Shown here in pieces: positions 33,967 through 41,959 of a stretch of 52,726 nt of DNA. Position numbers and translations under genes: made by a program. Under the pieces are notes generated by a model, which saw only the letters and a program-made list of their open reading frames with translations, was not told where the DNA came from and did no database searches. Each line of letters begins with the position of its first letter. Position 1 is the stretch's first letter. The stretch is taken from the NCBI GenBank assembly GCA_964503335.1, contig CAZCZZ010000024.1, positions 1-52,726 on the forward strand, written 5' to 3'. Source of the DNA: CAZCZZ01 sp964503335 (GTDB lineage Bacteria; Verrucomicrobiota; Kiritimatiellia; CAIVKH01).

Positions 33967-33968
33967 GT

Positions 33969-35270
33969 CTATGACGCGACGATGGGCAGGATGGGGTAGG
34001 CGTTCCCGAGTATCGGTTTGCTCGGCGCCTTCAGATGCTTCTCAAGCACGGTTGCATAGACAGAGCGGAAGTCGGTGGTGTGTTTGATGTCGCCTTCGTC
34101 GAGGTCGGTGGGCTTCAGGCTGGGCAGGGCACCGGTAAAGCCGGGGCGGATGTTTCCGCCTATGACGAAGAGCGGCGCTGCGGCGCCATGGTCGGTTCCG
34201 CCACTGGCGTTCTCTTCGACGCGTCTTCCGAATTCACTGAAGGTCATGACCATGACGCGGTCCAGGTTGCCCTGCGCTTTCAGGTCGCGGGTCAGGGCGA
34301 GCAGGGCGTCGCTCATTTCCCTGAGCAGACGTTCGTGGGTGCCGGCCTGATTGGTGTGCGTGTCAAAGCCGCCGTGCGAGACGTAGTACACGCGGGTCGT
34401 CATGCCGCCGGCGATGAGCTTCGAGACGAGCTCGAGCTCGCGGCCGAGTCGGGTGGCGGGGTAGCTGTCGCGACCGTTGGAGCGCGACGCGATGTCGCGT
34501 ATGCGTTCCGAGCTGACCTCGGCGTCCAGCGCGGTCCGTTCGAGGAAATCGACAGGAGACTCGGTGCGGTCCTTCCGGTCATAGCCGACAAGGCCTCCGA
34601 TTGAGCTGCCTTCGTTCTGGTCGAGGTTGTTCATCTGCCGGAACAGTTGTTCGCCTGCTTCGCTTTCGCCTTCCGATAAGAGTCGGAACTGTTCGGGATT
34701 CTGCAACGTCACCCCGCGCGGCATCTTCGCGGCGAAGGCCTGCGGGGCTTCACTGCCGATGCAGATGGCGGACGACGCGTTGCAGCCGTTGCACTGGTTG
34801 TCGAAGTAGCGTCCGATCCAGCCATGATTCTCGACGCGATCAGCATCCGACGCGGTCTGCCAGATCTCGGTCGAACGGAAGTGTGAACGATTCGGATTCG
34901 GGTAGCCGACACCGTGAACGACCGAGAGATTGCCCTCGTCGAAGAGCGTCTTCATGCCCGCCATCGCGGGGTGAAAGCCAAGTCCATCGGCGACGGTCAG
35001 GATGCCGGACTTCTTCAAGCCGATCTGCGGCCGCGCGCGCTGATAGTGGTCGTTGTCATACGGAATGACCGTGTTGAGTCCGTCGTTCCCTCCAGCCAGC
35101 TGGAGCACAATCAGGATCGGATCGTACTTGCCGGTCCGGCCGCCCGGCTGCGCGGCTTGCAGTGAAACGAGGGTGGACTGGATGAAACCGGGGACGGTCC
35201 ACGTGAGTGCGCCGCCAAGCAGTGTACTCCTCAGGAACTCACGCCGCGTATGGAAGTTAGGCTCTTTCAT
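33969..35270 (-). CDS. DUF1501 Tat-exported protein
   Basis: The 433-residue product begins with a twin-arginine leader, TRREFLRSTLLGGALTW, then LIVLQLAGGNDGLNTVIPY, which is the DUF1501 hallmark. Further family segments are SHFRSTEIWQTA, VYYVSHGGFDTHTNQ and VMVMTFSEFGRRVEENASGG with TDHG. The fold is related to alkaline phosphatase/sulfatase-like hydrolases, but no reaction is established. It follows the DUF1800 gene by 10 bp on the same strand; the two families are regularly paired in PVC bacteria and others, suggesting a joint extracytoplasmic role. Confidence 0.9.
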   Translation of the reverse strand: MKEPNFHTRREFLRSTLLGGALTWTVPGFIQSTLVSLQAAQPGGRTGKYDPILIVLQLAGGNDGLNTVIPYDNDHYQRARPQIGLKKSGILTVADGLGFHPAMAGMKTLFDEGNLSVVHGVGYPNPNRSHFRSTEIWQTASDADRVENHGWIGRYFDNQCNGCNASSAICIGSEAPQAFAAKMPRGVTLQNPEQFRLLSEGESEAGEQLFRQMNNLDQNEGSSIGGLVGYDRKDRTESPVDFLERTALDAEVSSERIRDIASRSNGRDSYPATRLGRELELVSKLIAGGMTTRVYYVSHGGFDTHTNQAGTHERLLREMSDALLALTRDLKAQGNLDRVMVMTFSEFGRRVEENASGGTDHGAAAPLFVIGGNIRPGFTGALPSLKPTDLDEGDIKHTTDFRSVYATVLEKHLKAPSKPILGNAYPILPIVAS

Positions 35271-35280
35271 GGTCTGCTCC

Positions 35281-36777
35281 TCACGTCAGTTGGAAATACG
35301 GCGTGCTCATCATCACATGGATCACGTCACGCACCTCGTTGTCGGACCACGCCTTCGGTTCGGGCATCTTCGCCAGCGCTTCGTCGAGCGCGGCGCTTTG
35401 TTCCGGCGGCAGCCGGACTTGATAAAGGAGCATCTGGAGGTGCGCCTTGGCTGTCGCGGTGGATTCGCGGGCGGACTCCGGAAGGATCTTTGCCGGATCG
35501 ACGAGGGATGGCAGCCGGGCCAATTTGTCCAGGCCGCGTCGCATCAACATCCCGCCCGGTCCGCCGAAGCGACGGCCCGACTGGTCCACCTCTTGGAACG
35601 CCTCGCCACCTTTCACCAGGACACCGGCGAAGTTGTAACGCTGCATGAGCGTCGCCGTGGTGATCCACGTATAGCCGCCGTCCCAGCCTTTTACGTTCGG
35701 CGGAGCGAAAAGTTCCTGCCCGAGCGCGCGGAGGATGAGCGAAGAGACATCGGGCCCGGGCAGGGGCGCGTCGAGCGACCGGCACAGGCCGACGAGCCAC
35801 TGCACGGGCGACTTGATCTGCGTTCGGGCTGCTTTTGTGCTGTAGAACGCGCGGCTGAGGAACATCGTTTGCAGCACGGGCTTGAACTCGAACTTGTTCT
35901 TGCGCAGCACGTCGGCGAGCCCGTTCACGATCTCCGGCTCCGGCTCATCGTACGCGAAGAAGCGCCAGAGCTTGCGGCAGATAAACGGGGCGGCTTCCTT
36001 GTGATCGAGGATGGCGTCAATGATGTCCTCGCCGTACAGCGGACCCCGCTTCTTCATGAAGGACTTCGGCCCATTGTCGTGCGCACGCAGCCGCAGCTTG
36101 TAGACAAACCGGTCGTCCTCAATGCTCCAGCCCGTGAAGGCGCGCGCGGCCTCCTTGATGTCGCGCTCGGTGTAGTTCCCTTCGCCCAGCGTGAAGAGCT
36201 CCATCAGCTCCCGCGCGAAGTTCTCGTTCGGTGCCTCAGCCCGGCTCTGGGCATTGTCGAGGTAGATGAGCATCGCGGGGTCCTTCGCGACGGCGAGCAC
36301 GAGCTCTCGCCAGTTCCCGTTGGCGAGACGACGGAACGTTTCGTTCTGCGCATACAGCACATACGCCTCGCGCACCTTCTCGATGCTCGTTGCAAAATGG
36401 CCGTGCCAGAAGAGGGTGAGCTTCTCTTGAAGCGGTCGCTTGGAGAAGCGCATGCGATAGAGCCACCACGCGCGGAGTTCGAGCAGGTCGGACATCTCAC
36501 GCTGCCGTCGTTCGCGAAGGAACGCCTCGCGGTCCTCGTCCGACATCTCCCGCACCGCCCGGCGATCGGGGCGCTTGTCGCTGTCGGCATTCACCCATGT
36601 TGGCGAGGAATCGCTTTCATACGTCTTTTCGTAATCGACCAACTCGGTGACGACGTCGACAGGTTTGCGTCTGGCCAGTGCCGTGATCTCAGCCGGTGTA
36701 ACGCCAAACCCGGCCCGGTTCATGAGATGAGCCGCACACGGTTCGTTCCACTGACGGGTTGAGATGGGCTCGAGCAC
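35281..36777 (-). CDS. DUF1800 family protein
   Basis: The 498-residue product shows the DUF1800 pattern: HLMNRAGFGVTPAEITAL at the N-terminus, LTLFWHGHFATS, NFARELMELFTLGEGNYTE, EAARAFTGW, ICRKLWRFFAY and PPNVKGWDGG. The family has no assigned function. The start is a GTG at 36777 with GAGGA about nine bases before it. No signal peptide is seen, unlike its DUF1501 partner 10 bp downstream; such pairs may depend on the partner for Tat export, which is inference. Confidence 0.9.
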   Translation of the reverse strand: MLEPISTRQWNEPCAAHLMNRAGFGVTPAEITALARRKPVDVVTELVDYEKTYESDSSPTWVNADSDKRPDRRAVREMSDEDREAFLRERRQREMSDLLELRAWWLYRMRFSKRPLQEKLTLFWHGHFATSIEKVREAYVLYAQNETFRRLANGNWRELVLAVAKDPAMLIYLDNAQSRAEAPNENFARELMELFTLGEGNYTERDIKEAARAFTGWSIEDDRFVYKLRLRAHDNGPKSFMKKRGPLYGEDIIDAILDHKEAAPFICRKLWRFFAYDEPEPEIVNGLADVLRKNKFEFKPVLQTMFLSRAFYSTKAARTQIKSPVQWLVGLCRSLDAPLPGPDVSSLILRALGQELFAPPNVKGWDGGYTWITTATLMQRYNFAGVLVKGGEAFQEVDQSGRRFGGPGGMLMRRGLDKLARLPSLVDPAKILPESARESTATAKAHLQMLLYQVRLPPEQSAALDEALAKMPEPKAWSDNEVRDVIHVMMSTPYFQLT

Positions 36778-36839
36778 AGGGGTTCCTCAAGGATACAACG
36801 TATGACCTTACCCGATATTGTACAACGCGCACGACACCT

Positions 36840-36899
36840 TGTAGCCGGGGTCGTTGACCCCGGTCTTTGGAAGAGCCGGCCTCATCGAGGCCAGCTACA
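36840..36899. repeat. 60-bp cloverleaf-like palindromic repeat
   Basis: TGTAGC (36840-36845) pairs with GCTACA (36894-36899). Inside are two perfect hairpins: CCGGGGTC/GACCCCGG (36845-36863) and GGCCTC/GAGGCC (36878-36892). The thiD-thiE stop codon lies in the outer arm at 36895-36897, so the element directly abuts the gene's end and could act as its terminator. It has no transposase gene and looks like a REP/BIME-type element. Confidence 0.65.
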
Positions 36900-38361
36900 G
36901 AAGACGAGTGAGCCACGCCTTGACGCGTGCTTCCACGTTGGTGGCTTTTGTCACATCCGATATGACCGCAATGCCGTCGGCCCCCGCCTCGCGAACGTCA
37001 TGGGCCCGCTCCAGGGTGATGCCGCCGATGGCGACGACGGGGACTGGGACAAGGCGACGCATGGTGGCGAACCGGTCAAGGCCTAGCGGTTCATGGGCGA
37101 AGGACTTCGAGGGACTCGTAAAAAGCGTTCCGATTGCGAGATAGGAGGGCAGGACCGCGAGGGATCGCGCGATCTCAGCGTAGCCGTGCGTACTGAGTCC
37201 CAGCCGCACACCTGCTGCCTGCAGCGCGACGAGATCGGTCGTTGGAATATCGTCCTGGCCGATGTGCACACCGTACGCCTTCAGCTTCAACGCGAGCTGC
37301 CAGTGGTCGTTGACGTAGAGACGACAGTTGGTCCGCTTCGCGATCGTGACGGCTTCCGTGATCTCTCGCTCCAGCGCTTCGCCGGTCATATCCTTCACGC
37401 GGATCTGGATCATATCGACGCCGCAGCGCGTGAGCCGGTCTACCCAGACAGCTCGATCGACGATCGGGTAAAGACCAAGCGGACCCGCATCGGCAAATTG
37501 GAGGCGGTGCGATGCGCTTTCCGCAGTGTCCGTAATCCATGGCATGTCCTGCGGATCATCCGGCCAGCCGAGATGGGCGAGGGGGCCGCGTCCTTTGCCC
37601 ACGTGTGGCGCAAGGCGGAGTCCCTGATTCACGTACGCGCGGGCGACGACGATCGCATCAAGGATCGGAAGTCCTCGTGCAATCGCAGCGGCAATCGCCG
37701 ACGACAGCGTGCAGCCTCCGCCGTGCGTGTTCTTTGTTGAAAGCCGTGGGCTGTTGATCCAGGCGGACACGCGTCCATCCGTCCAATAGTCCTGCGAAAG
37801 CTCGCCTTCCGCATGTCCTCCCTTGATAAGGACGGACTTTGGACCCAGAGCGAGCAGGCGCTTGGCAGCTTCTTCGACATCCTCCACACCCGCGAGGATG
37901 GCGGACTCTGGTCGATTCGGTGTCAGGATGTCCACATGGGGAAGGAGGTCTCGTTTGAACGCCGGCAACGCATCGTCGTCCAGCAACGCTGTCCCGCTGG
38001 ACGAGCGGAGTACCGGGTCGCAAACGACCCTGGCGTTCAGGCTCGCAAGATGTCTGGCCACGATCTCTACCGTGGACCGTTGCCCGAGCATGCCCAGCTT
38101 GATCGCTACCGGCGGCATGTCGTGCTCGAGACTTCGGAACTGGTCCTCGATCGTGGCGGGCGAGGGATACTCGATCGCCGCCACACCGTGCGTGTTCTGC
38201 GCCATGACCGCCGTGATGACAGTGCAGCCGTAGACGCCGAGGCCCTGGAAAGTCTTCAAGTCAGCTTGAATGCCGGCACCCGCTGTGGGGTCGGTGCCGG
38301 CGATGGACCAGACGACAGCGGGGGCGCGGAATGGTTGATGGTTCAGGGTTGATGGTGTCAT
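36895..38361 (-). CDS. thiDE: ThiD-ThiE fusion (HMP-P kinase / thiamine-P synthase)
   Basis: This 488-residue bifunctional enzyme has ThiD at about 14-265 (SIAGTDPTAGAGIQADLKTF near 19-38; later LIKGGHAEGE and KNTHGGGCTLSSA) and ThiE at about 290-488 (LGLYPIVDR, MIQIRVKD, LYVNDHWQLAL, GVHIGQDD, FTSPSKSFAHEPLG, PVVAIGGIT). It phosphorylates hydroxymethylpyrimidine phosphate and joins it to the thiazole phosphate to give thiamine phosphate. It is the last gene of the riboswitch-controlled thi operon. The first eleven codons are formed by one arm of an inverted repeat that also spans the end of thiG, and the start codon lies in the loop; no ribosome-binding site is evident. Confidence 0.93.
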   Translation of the reverse strand: MTPSTLNHQPFRAPAVVWSIAGTDPTAGAGIQADLKTFQGLGVYGCTVITAVMAQNTHGVAAIEYPSPATIEDQFRSLEHDMPPVAIKLGMLGQRSTVEIVARHLASLNARVVCDPVLRSSSGTALLDDDALPAFKRDLLPHVDILTPNRPESAILAGVEDVEEAAKRLLALGPKSVLIKGGHAEGELSQDYWTDGRVSAWINSPRLSTKNTHGGGCTLSSAIAAAIARGLPILDAIVVARAYVNQGLRLAPHVGKGRGPLAHLGWPDDPQDMPWITDTAESASHRLQFADAGPLGLYPIVDRAVWVDRLTRCGVDMIQIRVKDMTGEALEREITEAVTIAKRTNCRLYVNDHWQLALKLKAYGVHIGQDDIPTTDLVALQAAGVRLGLSTHGYAEIARSLAVLPSYLAIGTLFTSPSKSFAHEPLGLDRFATMRRLVPVPVVAIGGITLERAHDVREAGADGIAVISDVTKATNVEARVKAWLTRLL

Positions 38362-38398
38362 AGATCGTTAACCATTAACCCTGAACCATTAACCATTC
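38329..38398. repeat. inverted repeat spanning thiG stop and thiDE start
   Basis: The arms are 38329-38355 and 38372-38398, 27 bp each, complementary at 25 positions, with a 16-base spacer. Each arm carries the phrase AACCCTGAACCAT plus flanks. On the minus-strand mRNA the thiG stop codon lies in the 5' arm, the thiDE ATG (38361-38359) in the loop and the first thiDE codons in the 3' arm. Confidence 0.75.
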
Positions 38399-39180
38399 TT
38401 TTCCTGGTGCCAAAACGGCGTGCCGATCGTCGGTGTGCTTGGCGAGCCCATGTCGCGCGGTTGCATCAAACCCGCTTCAAAGCCCTGTCGGCCGGCGCGA
38501 ACGGCATCGGCGAAGGCCTTGGCCATCGCGACCGGTTCGCGCGAGAGCGCGATCGCGCTGTTGACGAGCACAGCGTCGAAGCCCATCTCCATAGCCTGCG
38601 CGGCCTCGGAGGGTTTGCCGAGTCCGGCATCGACCACGAGCGTAATATCTGGAAGGCGTGCGCGAAGGGTCTTCAGCGCAAAGGCATTCACGAGTCCGCG
38701 GCCGGACCCGATGTAGGAGCCCCATGGCATGACGACGCGGCAGCCGGCTTCGACCAGTCGATTCGCGGTGATGAGGTCCTCGGTGGTGTAGGGGAGAACT
38801 TCGAAGCCTTCGCCGATCAGGATGCGCGCTGCTTCCACGAGTCCCGCCGTATCCGGTTGCAGTGTGTAATCGTCGCCGATGACTTCCAGCTTCACCCAGT
38901 TCGTATTGAACAGCTCTCGCGCCATCTGCGCGGTCGTGACGGCTTCCTTGACCGTGCGACACCCCGCCGTGTTGGGCAGCACCTGCACGCCGAGGCCTTG
39001 AATCAATTCCCAGAAGCGGGCGCCCGACTTGTCACGCGGATTCTGCCGTCGCAACGCCACCGTGACGATTTCCGCACCGGAGGCCTTGATGGAATCGGCC
39101 ATGATTTCCGGCGACGGATAGAGGGCGGAGCCGACGAGTAGTCGGCTCTCGAATGTCTTGCCTGCGAGATTCCAGCTCAT
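38389..39180 (-). CDS. thiG: thiazole synthase ThiG
   Basis: The 263-residue product makes the thiazole phosphate ring from deoxyxylulose phosphate, dehydroglycine and ThiS-thiocarboxylate. Signature segments are FESRLLVGSALYPSPEIM, NWVKLEVIGDD with the Schiff-base Lys at about 97, LPYTTEDLI, VMPWGSYIGSGRGLVN and VVDAGLGKPSEAAQAMEMGFD. The ATG at 39180 gives the normal length; the frame runs 35 codons further upstream through thiS without similarity. It is 13 bp after thiS. The C-terminal codons and stop are part of the inverted repeat shared with thiDE. Confidence 0.95.
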   Translation of the reverse strand: MSWNLAGKTFESRLLVGSALYPSPEIMADSIKASGAEIVTVALRRQNPRDKSGARFWELIQGLGVQVLPNTAGCRTVKEAVTTAQMARELFNTNWVKLEVIGDDYTLQPDTAGLVEAARILIGEGFEVLPYTTEDLITANRLVEAGCRVVMPWGSYIGSGRGLVNAFALKTLRARLPDITLVVDAGLGKPSEAAQAMEMGFDAVLVNSAIALSREPVAMAKAFADAVRAGRQGFEAGLMQPRDMGSPSTPTIGTPFWHQEKNG

Positions 39181-39193
39181 GCGCTTTCCATCC

Positions 39194-39391
39194 TTAACCG
39201 CCCTGCATCGGCGCGACAATCTCAACCTCGTCGCCTTCGCTGAGGAACAGGGTAGCGCGGGCGGCGCGTGCGACGAAGCTGCCATTTACGGCTGTTGCCG
39301 TGCCGGGTCTCTGTCCGCGCAGTTCGAGCAGCTGTTCGAGCGTACACGGTTCAGCCAGCTCCACCGGTTCGCTGTTCACGAGGATTTTCAC
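39194..39391 (-). CDS. thiS: sulfur carrier protein ThiS
   Basis: With the GTG at 39391 the product is 65 residues beginning VKILVNSEPVEL, the usual ThiS length and N-terminus, and it overlaps the thiO stop by four bases (GTGA). An ATG six codons earlier is possible. The ubiquitin-like protein ends MQGG, the C-terminal Gly-Gly that is adenylated and thiocarboxylated to donate sulfur to ThiG. The activating enzyme ThiF is not in this window and must be supplied from elsewhere. Confidence 0.93.
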   Translation of the reverse strand: MKILVNSEPVELAEPCTLEQLLELRGQRPGTATAVNGSFVARAARATLFLSEGDEVEIVAPMQGG

Positions 39392-40473
39392 GGAGTCTCC
39401 GATCTCCAAAGCGGCGCAGCCTGTGCCGGCACATTATGACTGTCCAGGTAGGCGAGGGCGAATTCAACAAGGGCCGGCGTAATCAGGAAGCCGTGACGGA
39501 AGAGGCCGTTGATCCGCATCAGACCATCGCTGACGATGAAGCGGGGATGATTGTCCGGGAAGCCGGGGCGACAGTTCACCGACGACTCCAGCACGCGCGC
39601 TTCGGCGAATCCGGTGTGAACGCTGTATGCTGCGGTGAGCAATTCGAGCGATGAGCGGACCGAGATCGGGCTCAGGTCAAAGCTCTCCACCATCGTGGCG
39701 CCGACGACGTACACATCGTTGGCACGCGGGACGATGTAGATGGAGTAGCGCGGGTGCATCAGCCGGACGGGGCGCTGAAGGTGGACGTCCGGTGCGTGTA
39801 GATAGAACAGCTCTCCTCGCACGCCGCGAAGGTCCTTGAGCTCTTCGCTCGCGCCCATACCGCGACAATCGAAGACCCAGTCGAACTGTTGCTTCCTTCC
39901 CTGCGCTTCGAGCGAGTGCGCGGCGAGCGAGTTCACTTCCGTTCCCGCATGGAACGTCACGCCCTCCCTCTTGAATGCGTCGGCCAGCGCGCGCAGCAGG
40001 TCACGGTTGTCGATGTGACGTTCCTGCGGGAAATAGAGGCCGCCTGCGAAATGCGGGACGAGTTCCGGTTCGAGTTGCGCGAGGGCATCGCGGTCGAGAT
40101 CACGCATCGCAGTCGACGCATCGGGGCGGTCCAGCACCTTGCGGCGCAGCCGCTCCAATTCATGGCGATCCGGCGGGTGCGACACGACGATACTTCCGGC
40201 CTCACGATAGAACACGGGCGTGGGCAGGCTCTTGAGCCAGTCGGGCCACAGCGTCATGGAACGCAGGCCGAGGTCGGTGATCAGCTTCTCCGCCGCCTCG
40301 CGCTCGCAGTAGGGCGAGAGCATGCCCGCGCCGGTCCAGGTGCAGCTATGGGAACCCGCCTCGTCGTCGCGATCGAAGACGGTGACGGACCAGCCGCTGC
40401 GGCGGAGGCCGAGGGCGAGCATGCGGCCGAGCACACCTGCGCCGACGACTGCTGCGGACTTGGAGGCACTCAT
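39388..40473 (-). CDS. thiO: glycine oxidase ThiO
   Basis: The 361-residue FAD enzyme oxidises glycine with O2 to the imine used by ThiG. The N-terminal dinucleotide motif is AAVVGAGVLGRMLALGLRRSG, followed by VTVFDRDD; WTGAGMLSPYCE and YIVPRANDVYVVGATM match ThiO. Its ATG overlaps the cytX stop by four bases. Use of ThiO rather than the radical-SAM enzyme ThiH points to an oxygen-exposed life. The FAD-oxidoreductase class is certain; ThiO is the best call given its place beside thiS and thiG. Confidence 0.92.
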   Translation of the reverse strand: MSASKSAAVVGAGVLGRMLALGLRRSGWSVTVFDRDDEAGSHSCTWTGAGMLSPYCEREAAEKLITDLGLRSMTLWPDWLKSLPTPVFYREAGSIVVSHPPDRHELERLRRKVLDRPDASTAMRDLDRDALAQLEPELVPHFAGGLYFPQERHIDNRDLLRALADAFKREGVTFHAGTEVNSLAAHSLEAQGRKQQFDWVFDCRGMGASEELKDLRGVRGELFYLHAPDVHLQRPVRLMHPRYSIYIVPRANDVYVVGATMVESFDLSPISVRSSLELLTAAYSVHTGFAEARVLESSVNCRPGFPDNHPRFIVSDGLMRINGLFRHGFLITPALVEFALAYLDSHNVPAQAAPLWRSETP

Positions 40474-41735
40474 GAGGCAACCTTTCTGCCGCGCGTCAGG
40501 ACGAGATAGAGCAATCCTGCCGCGAGCATGGACGGAATCGAGCCGCCGGGACTGAAGCCGAGCTTAGAGCAGAGATGGAAGACTGCCGTGCCGATAACCC
40601 ACGCGGTGAGCCCGGCGATGTTGAATCCGGCCTTGTACCAGACGGCTTTGCCATCGAAGAGCTCATCGCCGTTGTAGTGTCCTTTTGAGAGCACGAAGTA
40701 GTCGGCAAAGACGATACCGAACAAGGGACAGAACACGGAGCCGATCATCAACAGGAACGGCTCGAACTGAAGCGGCTCGAAGAGCAGGGCCAACGCTGTG
40801 CCGAGGAGTCCTGTGATGATGACGAGCGGACGCTCGCCGAGGGCGGGGCAGAGGCTCTTGGCGGATACGGCGTTCGAGTAGATGTCGAGGAACGTGGTCG
40901 TGAAGGTGGAGATCAGGACGATGACCAGGGCGCCGATAAGCCAGCCCGAAGCGGCCATGACTTCCATCACCATCGCGTCAGGTGTCGTCGATCCGGTGGC
41001 AATCGCGACGGCAAGGCCCACGGTGTACATCCACGAGCTGGCGACAAAGTATCCGGTCCAGGTGCCCCAGAAGGATGTCCTTGTGGTCTTCGCGAAGCGC
41101 GCGTAGTCGGCTGCGAGGGGAATCCAGGACACCGGCATGGCGAGGACAAGATCAAGACCTTTGCCGAAGCCCATGGGCGTGGCGGACGGCTTCGCGTCGA
41201 TGATTGCTTGGAAACCGTATTGCCGGAAGACGATGAATGTCATGACGACGGATAGAATGAAGAGCAGGCCGATCGCCATGGTTTGCAGCTTCTTCCAGAT
41301 CGGGTGGCCTCCCAGCGTCCAGAGTATGGTCAAGGCGCCCGTAATCAGAATCCAGATCGTGGCGTTCAGCGGCAGGGCGTCTTTCATCAGCGCCGCCGCA
41401 GTTTGACCGCCGATCCAGAGCATCACGGCGGTCCAGCCGACCAACTGGATGATGTTCAGGATGGCAGGAAGATACGAGCCGCGCATACCCATCGCTGAAC
41501 GCGTGCTGACCATCGAGGGAACGCCGTGGCGGCTTCCGATGATGCCGGCGAGGGCCATGGGTGTGTTGCCGATGACATGTCCGATGAGGATTGCGAGGAA
41601 TCCGGCCCAGAAGCCCATGCCAGCGAGGAGGCCGCCTGCCCAGATTTCGGTGAGGGCAATGCCGGCACCCATCCACAGCAGGAAGAAGTCTTTGCCGGTG
41701 AGCGTTCGTTGATCGGAGGAGACAGGACTATTCAT
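40470..41735 (-). CDS. cytX: hydroxymethylpyrimidine transporter CytX
   Basis: This 421-residue integral membrane protein of the NCS1 nucleobase family has about 12 hydrophobic segments, with typical early motifs LTGKDFFLLWMGAGIALTEI, GHVIGNTPMALAGIIGSRHG and SYLPAILNIIQLVGW. Family members of this type downstream of TPP riboswitches are predicted importers of hydroxymethylpyrimidine, the thiamine pyrimidine precursor. It is the first gene of the operon, and its ribosome-binding site is within the riboswitch aptamer. Substrate is assigned from context. Confidence 0.88.
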   Translation of the reverse strand: MNSPVSSDQRTLTGKDFFLLWMGAGIALTEIWAGGLLAGMGFWAGFLAILIGHVIGNTPMALAGIIGSRHGVPSMVSTRSAMGMRGSYLPAILNIIQLVGWTAVMLWIGGQTAAALMKDALPLNATIWILITGALTILWTLGGHPIWKKLQTMAIGLLFILSVVMTFIVFRQYGFQAIIDAKPSATPMGFGKGLDLVLAMPVSWIPLAADYARFAKTTRTSFWGTWTGYFVASSWMYTVGLAVAIATGSTTPDAMVMEVMAASGWLIGALVIVLISTFTTTFLDIYSNAVSAKSLCPALGERPLVIITGLLGTALALLFEPLQFEPFLLMIGSVFCPLFGIVFADYFVLSKGHYNGDELFDGKAVWYKAGFNIAGLTAWVIGTAVFHLCSKLGFSPGGSIPSMLAAGLLYLVLTRGRKVAS

Positions 41736-41736
41736 T

Positions 41737-41827
41737 CGCTTCCCTTCGCCGGCATTACCCGGACAGGTTCCAAGGGTTGTCGCGCCACGAAGCGCGATAT
41801 CTCAGCTCGTTATGAGCACCCCTAGCG
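41737..41827 (-). promoter_or_regulatory. TPP riboswitch (THI element)
   Basis: Reading the minus strand, all conserved blocks are present: GGGGTGCTC, GCTGAGA, ACCCTT, GAACCTG, CCGGGTAATGCCGGCG and AAGGGA. The closing stem CGCT (41827-41824) pairs with AGCG (41740-41737), which is one base from the cytX ATG. The conserved AAGGGA therefore doubles as the ribosome-binding site, so ligand binding should block translation directly. It controls cytX-thiO-thiS-thiG-thiDE. Confidence 0.95.
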
Positions 41828-41899
41828 GTTCGGGCGCAAAACTAGAGGGTTTGCGCGGGAAGTCAAGGGGGGGGAGATTGGAGAGGAGATGCGAAAAGC

Positions 41900-41956
41900 G
41901 AGATTTGAGATCTGAAATCCGAAATTTCGAATCTCATATCTCAAGTCTCAAATCTC
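41900..41956. repeat. AT-rich inverted repeat downstream of the protease
   Basis: GAGATTTGAGA (41900-41910) is the reverse complement of TCTCAAATCTC (41946-41956). Between them are degenerate copies of the phrase GAAATCCGAAATTTCGAATC. It begins four bases beyond the protease stop codon and could help end that transcript ahead of the thi riboswitch. It may instead be a dispersed repeat. Confidence 0.55.
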
Positions 41957-41959
41957 GAC

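Noticed and set aside
33763..33968. c-di-GMP (GEMM) riboswitch before the nfrB-like operon
   Set aside because: None of the conserved GEMM blocks is present on the minus strand; only a simple ribosome-site hairpin is seen.
35053..36762. 569-codon plus-strand open frame over DUF1800
   Set aside because: It is a shadow of a well-conserved minus-strand gene in the complementary codon phase.
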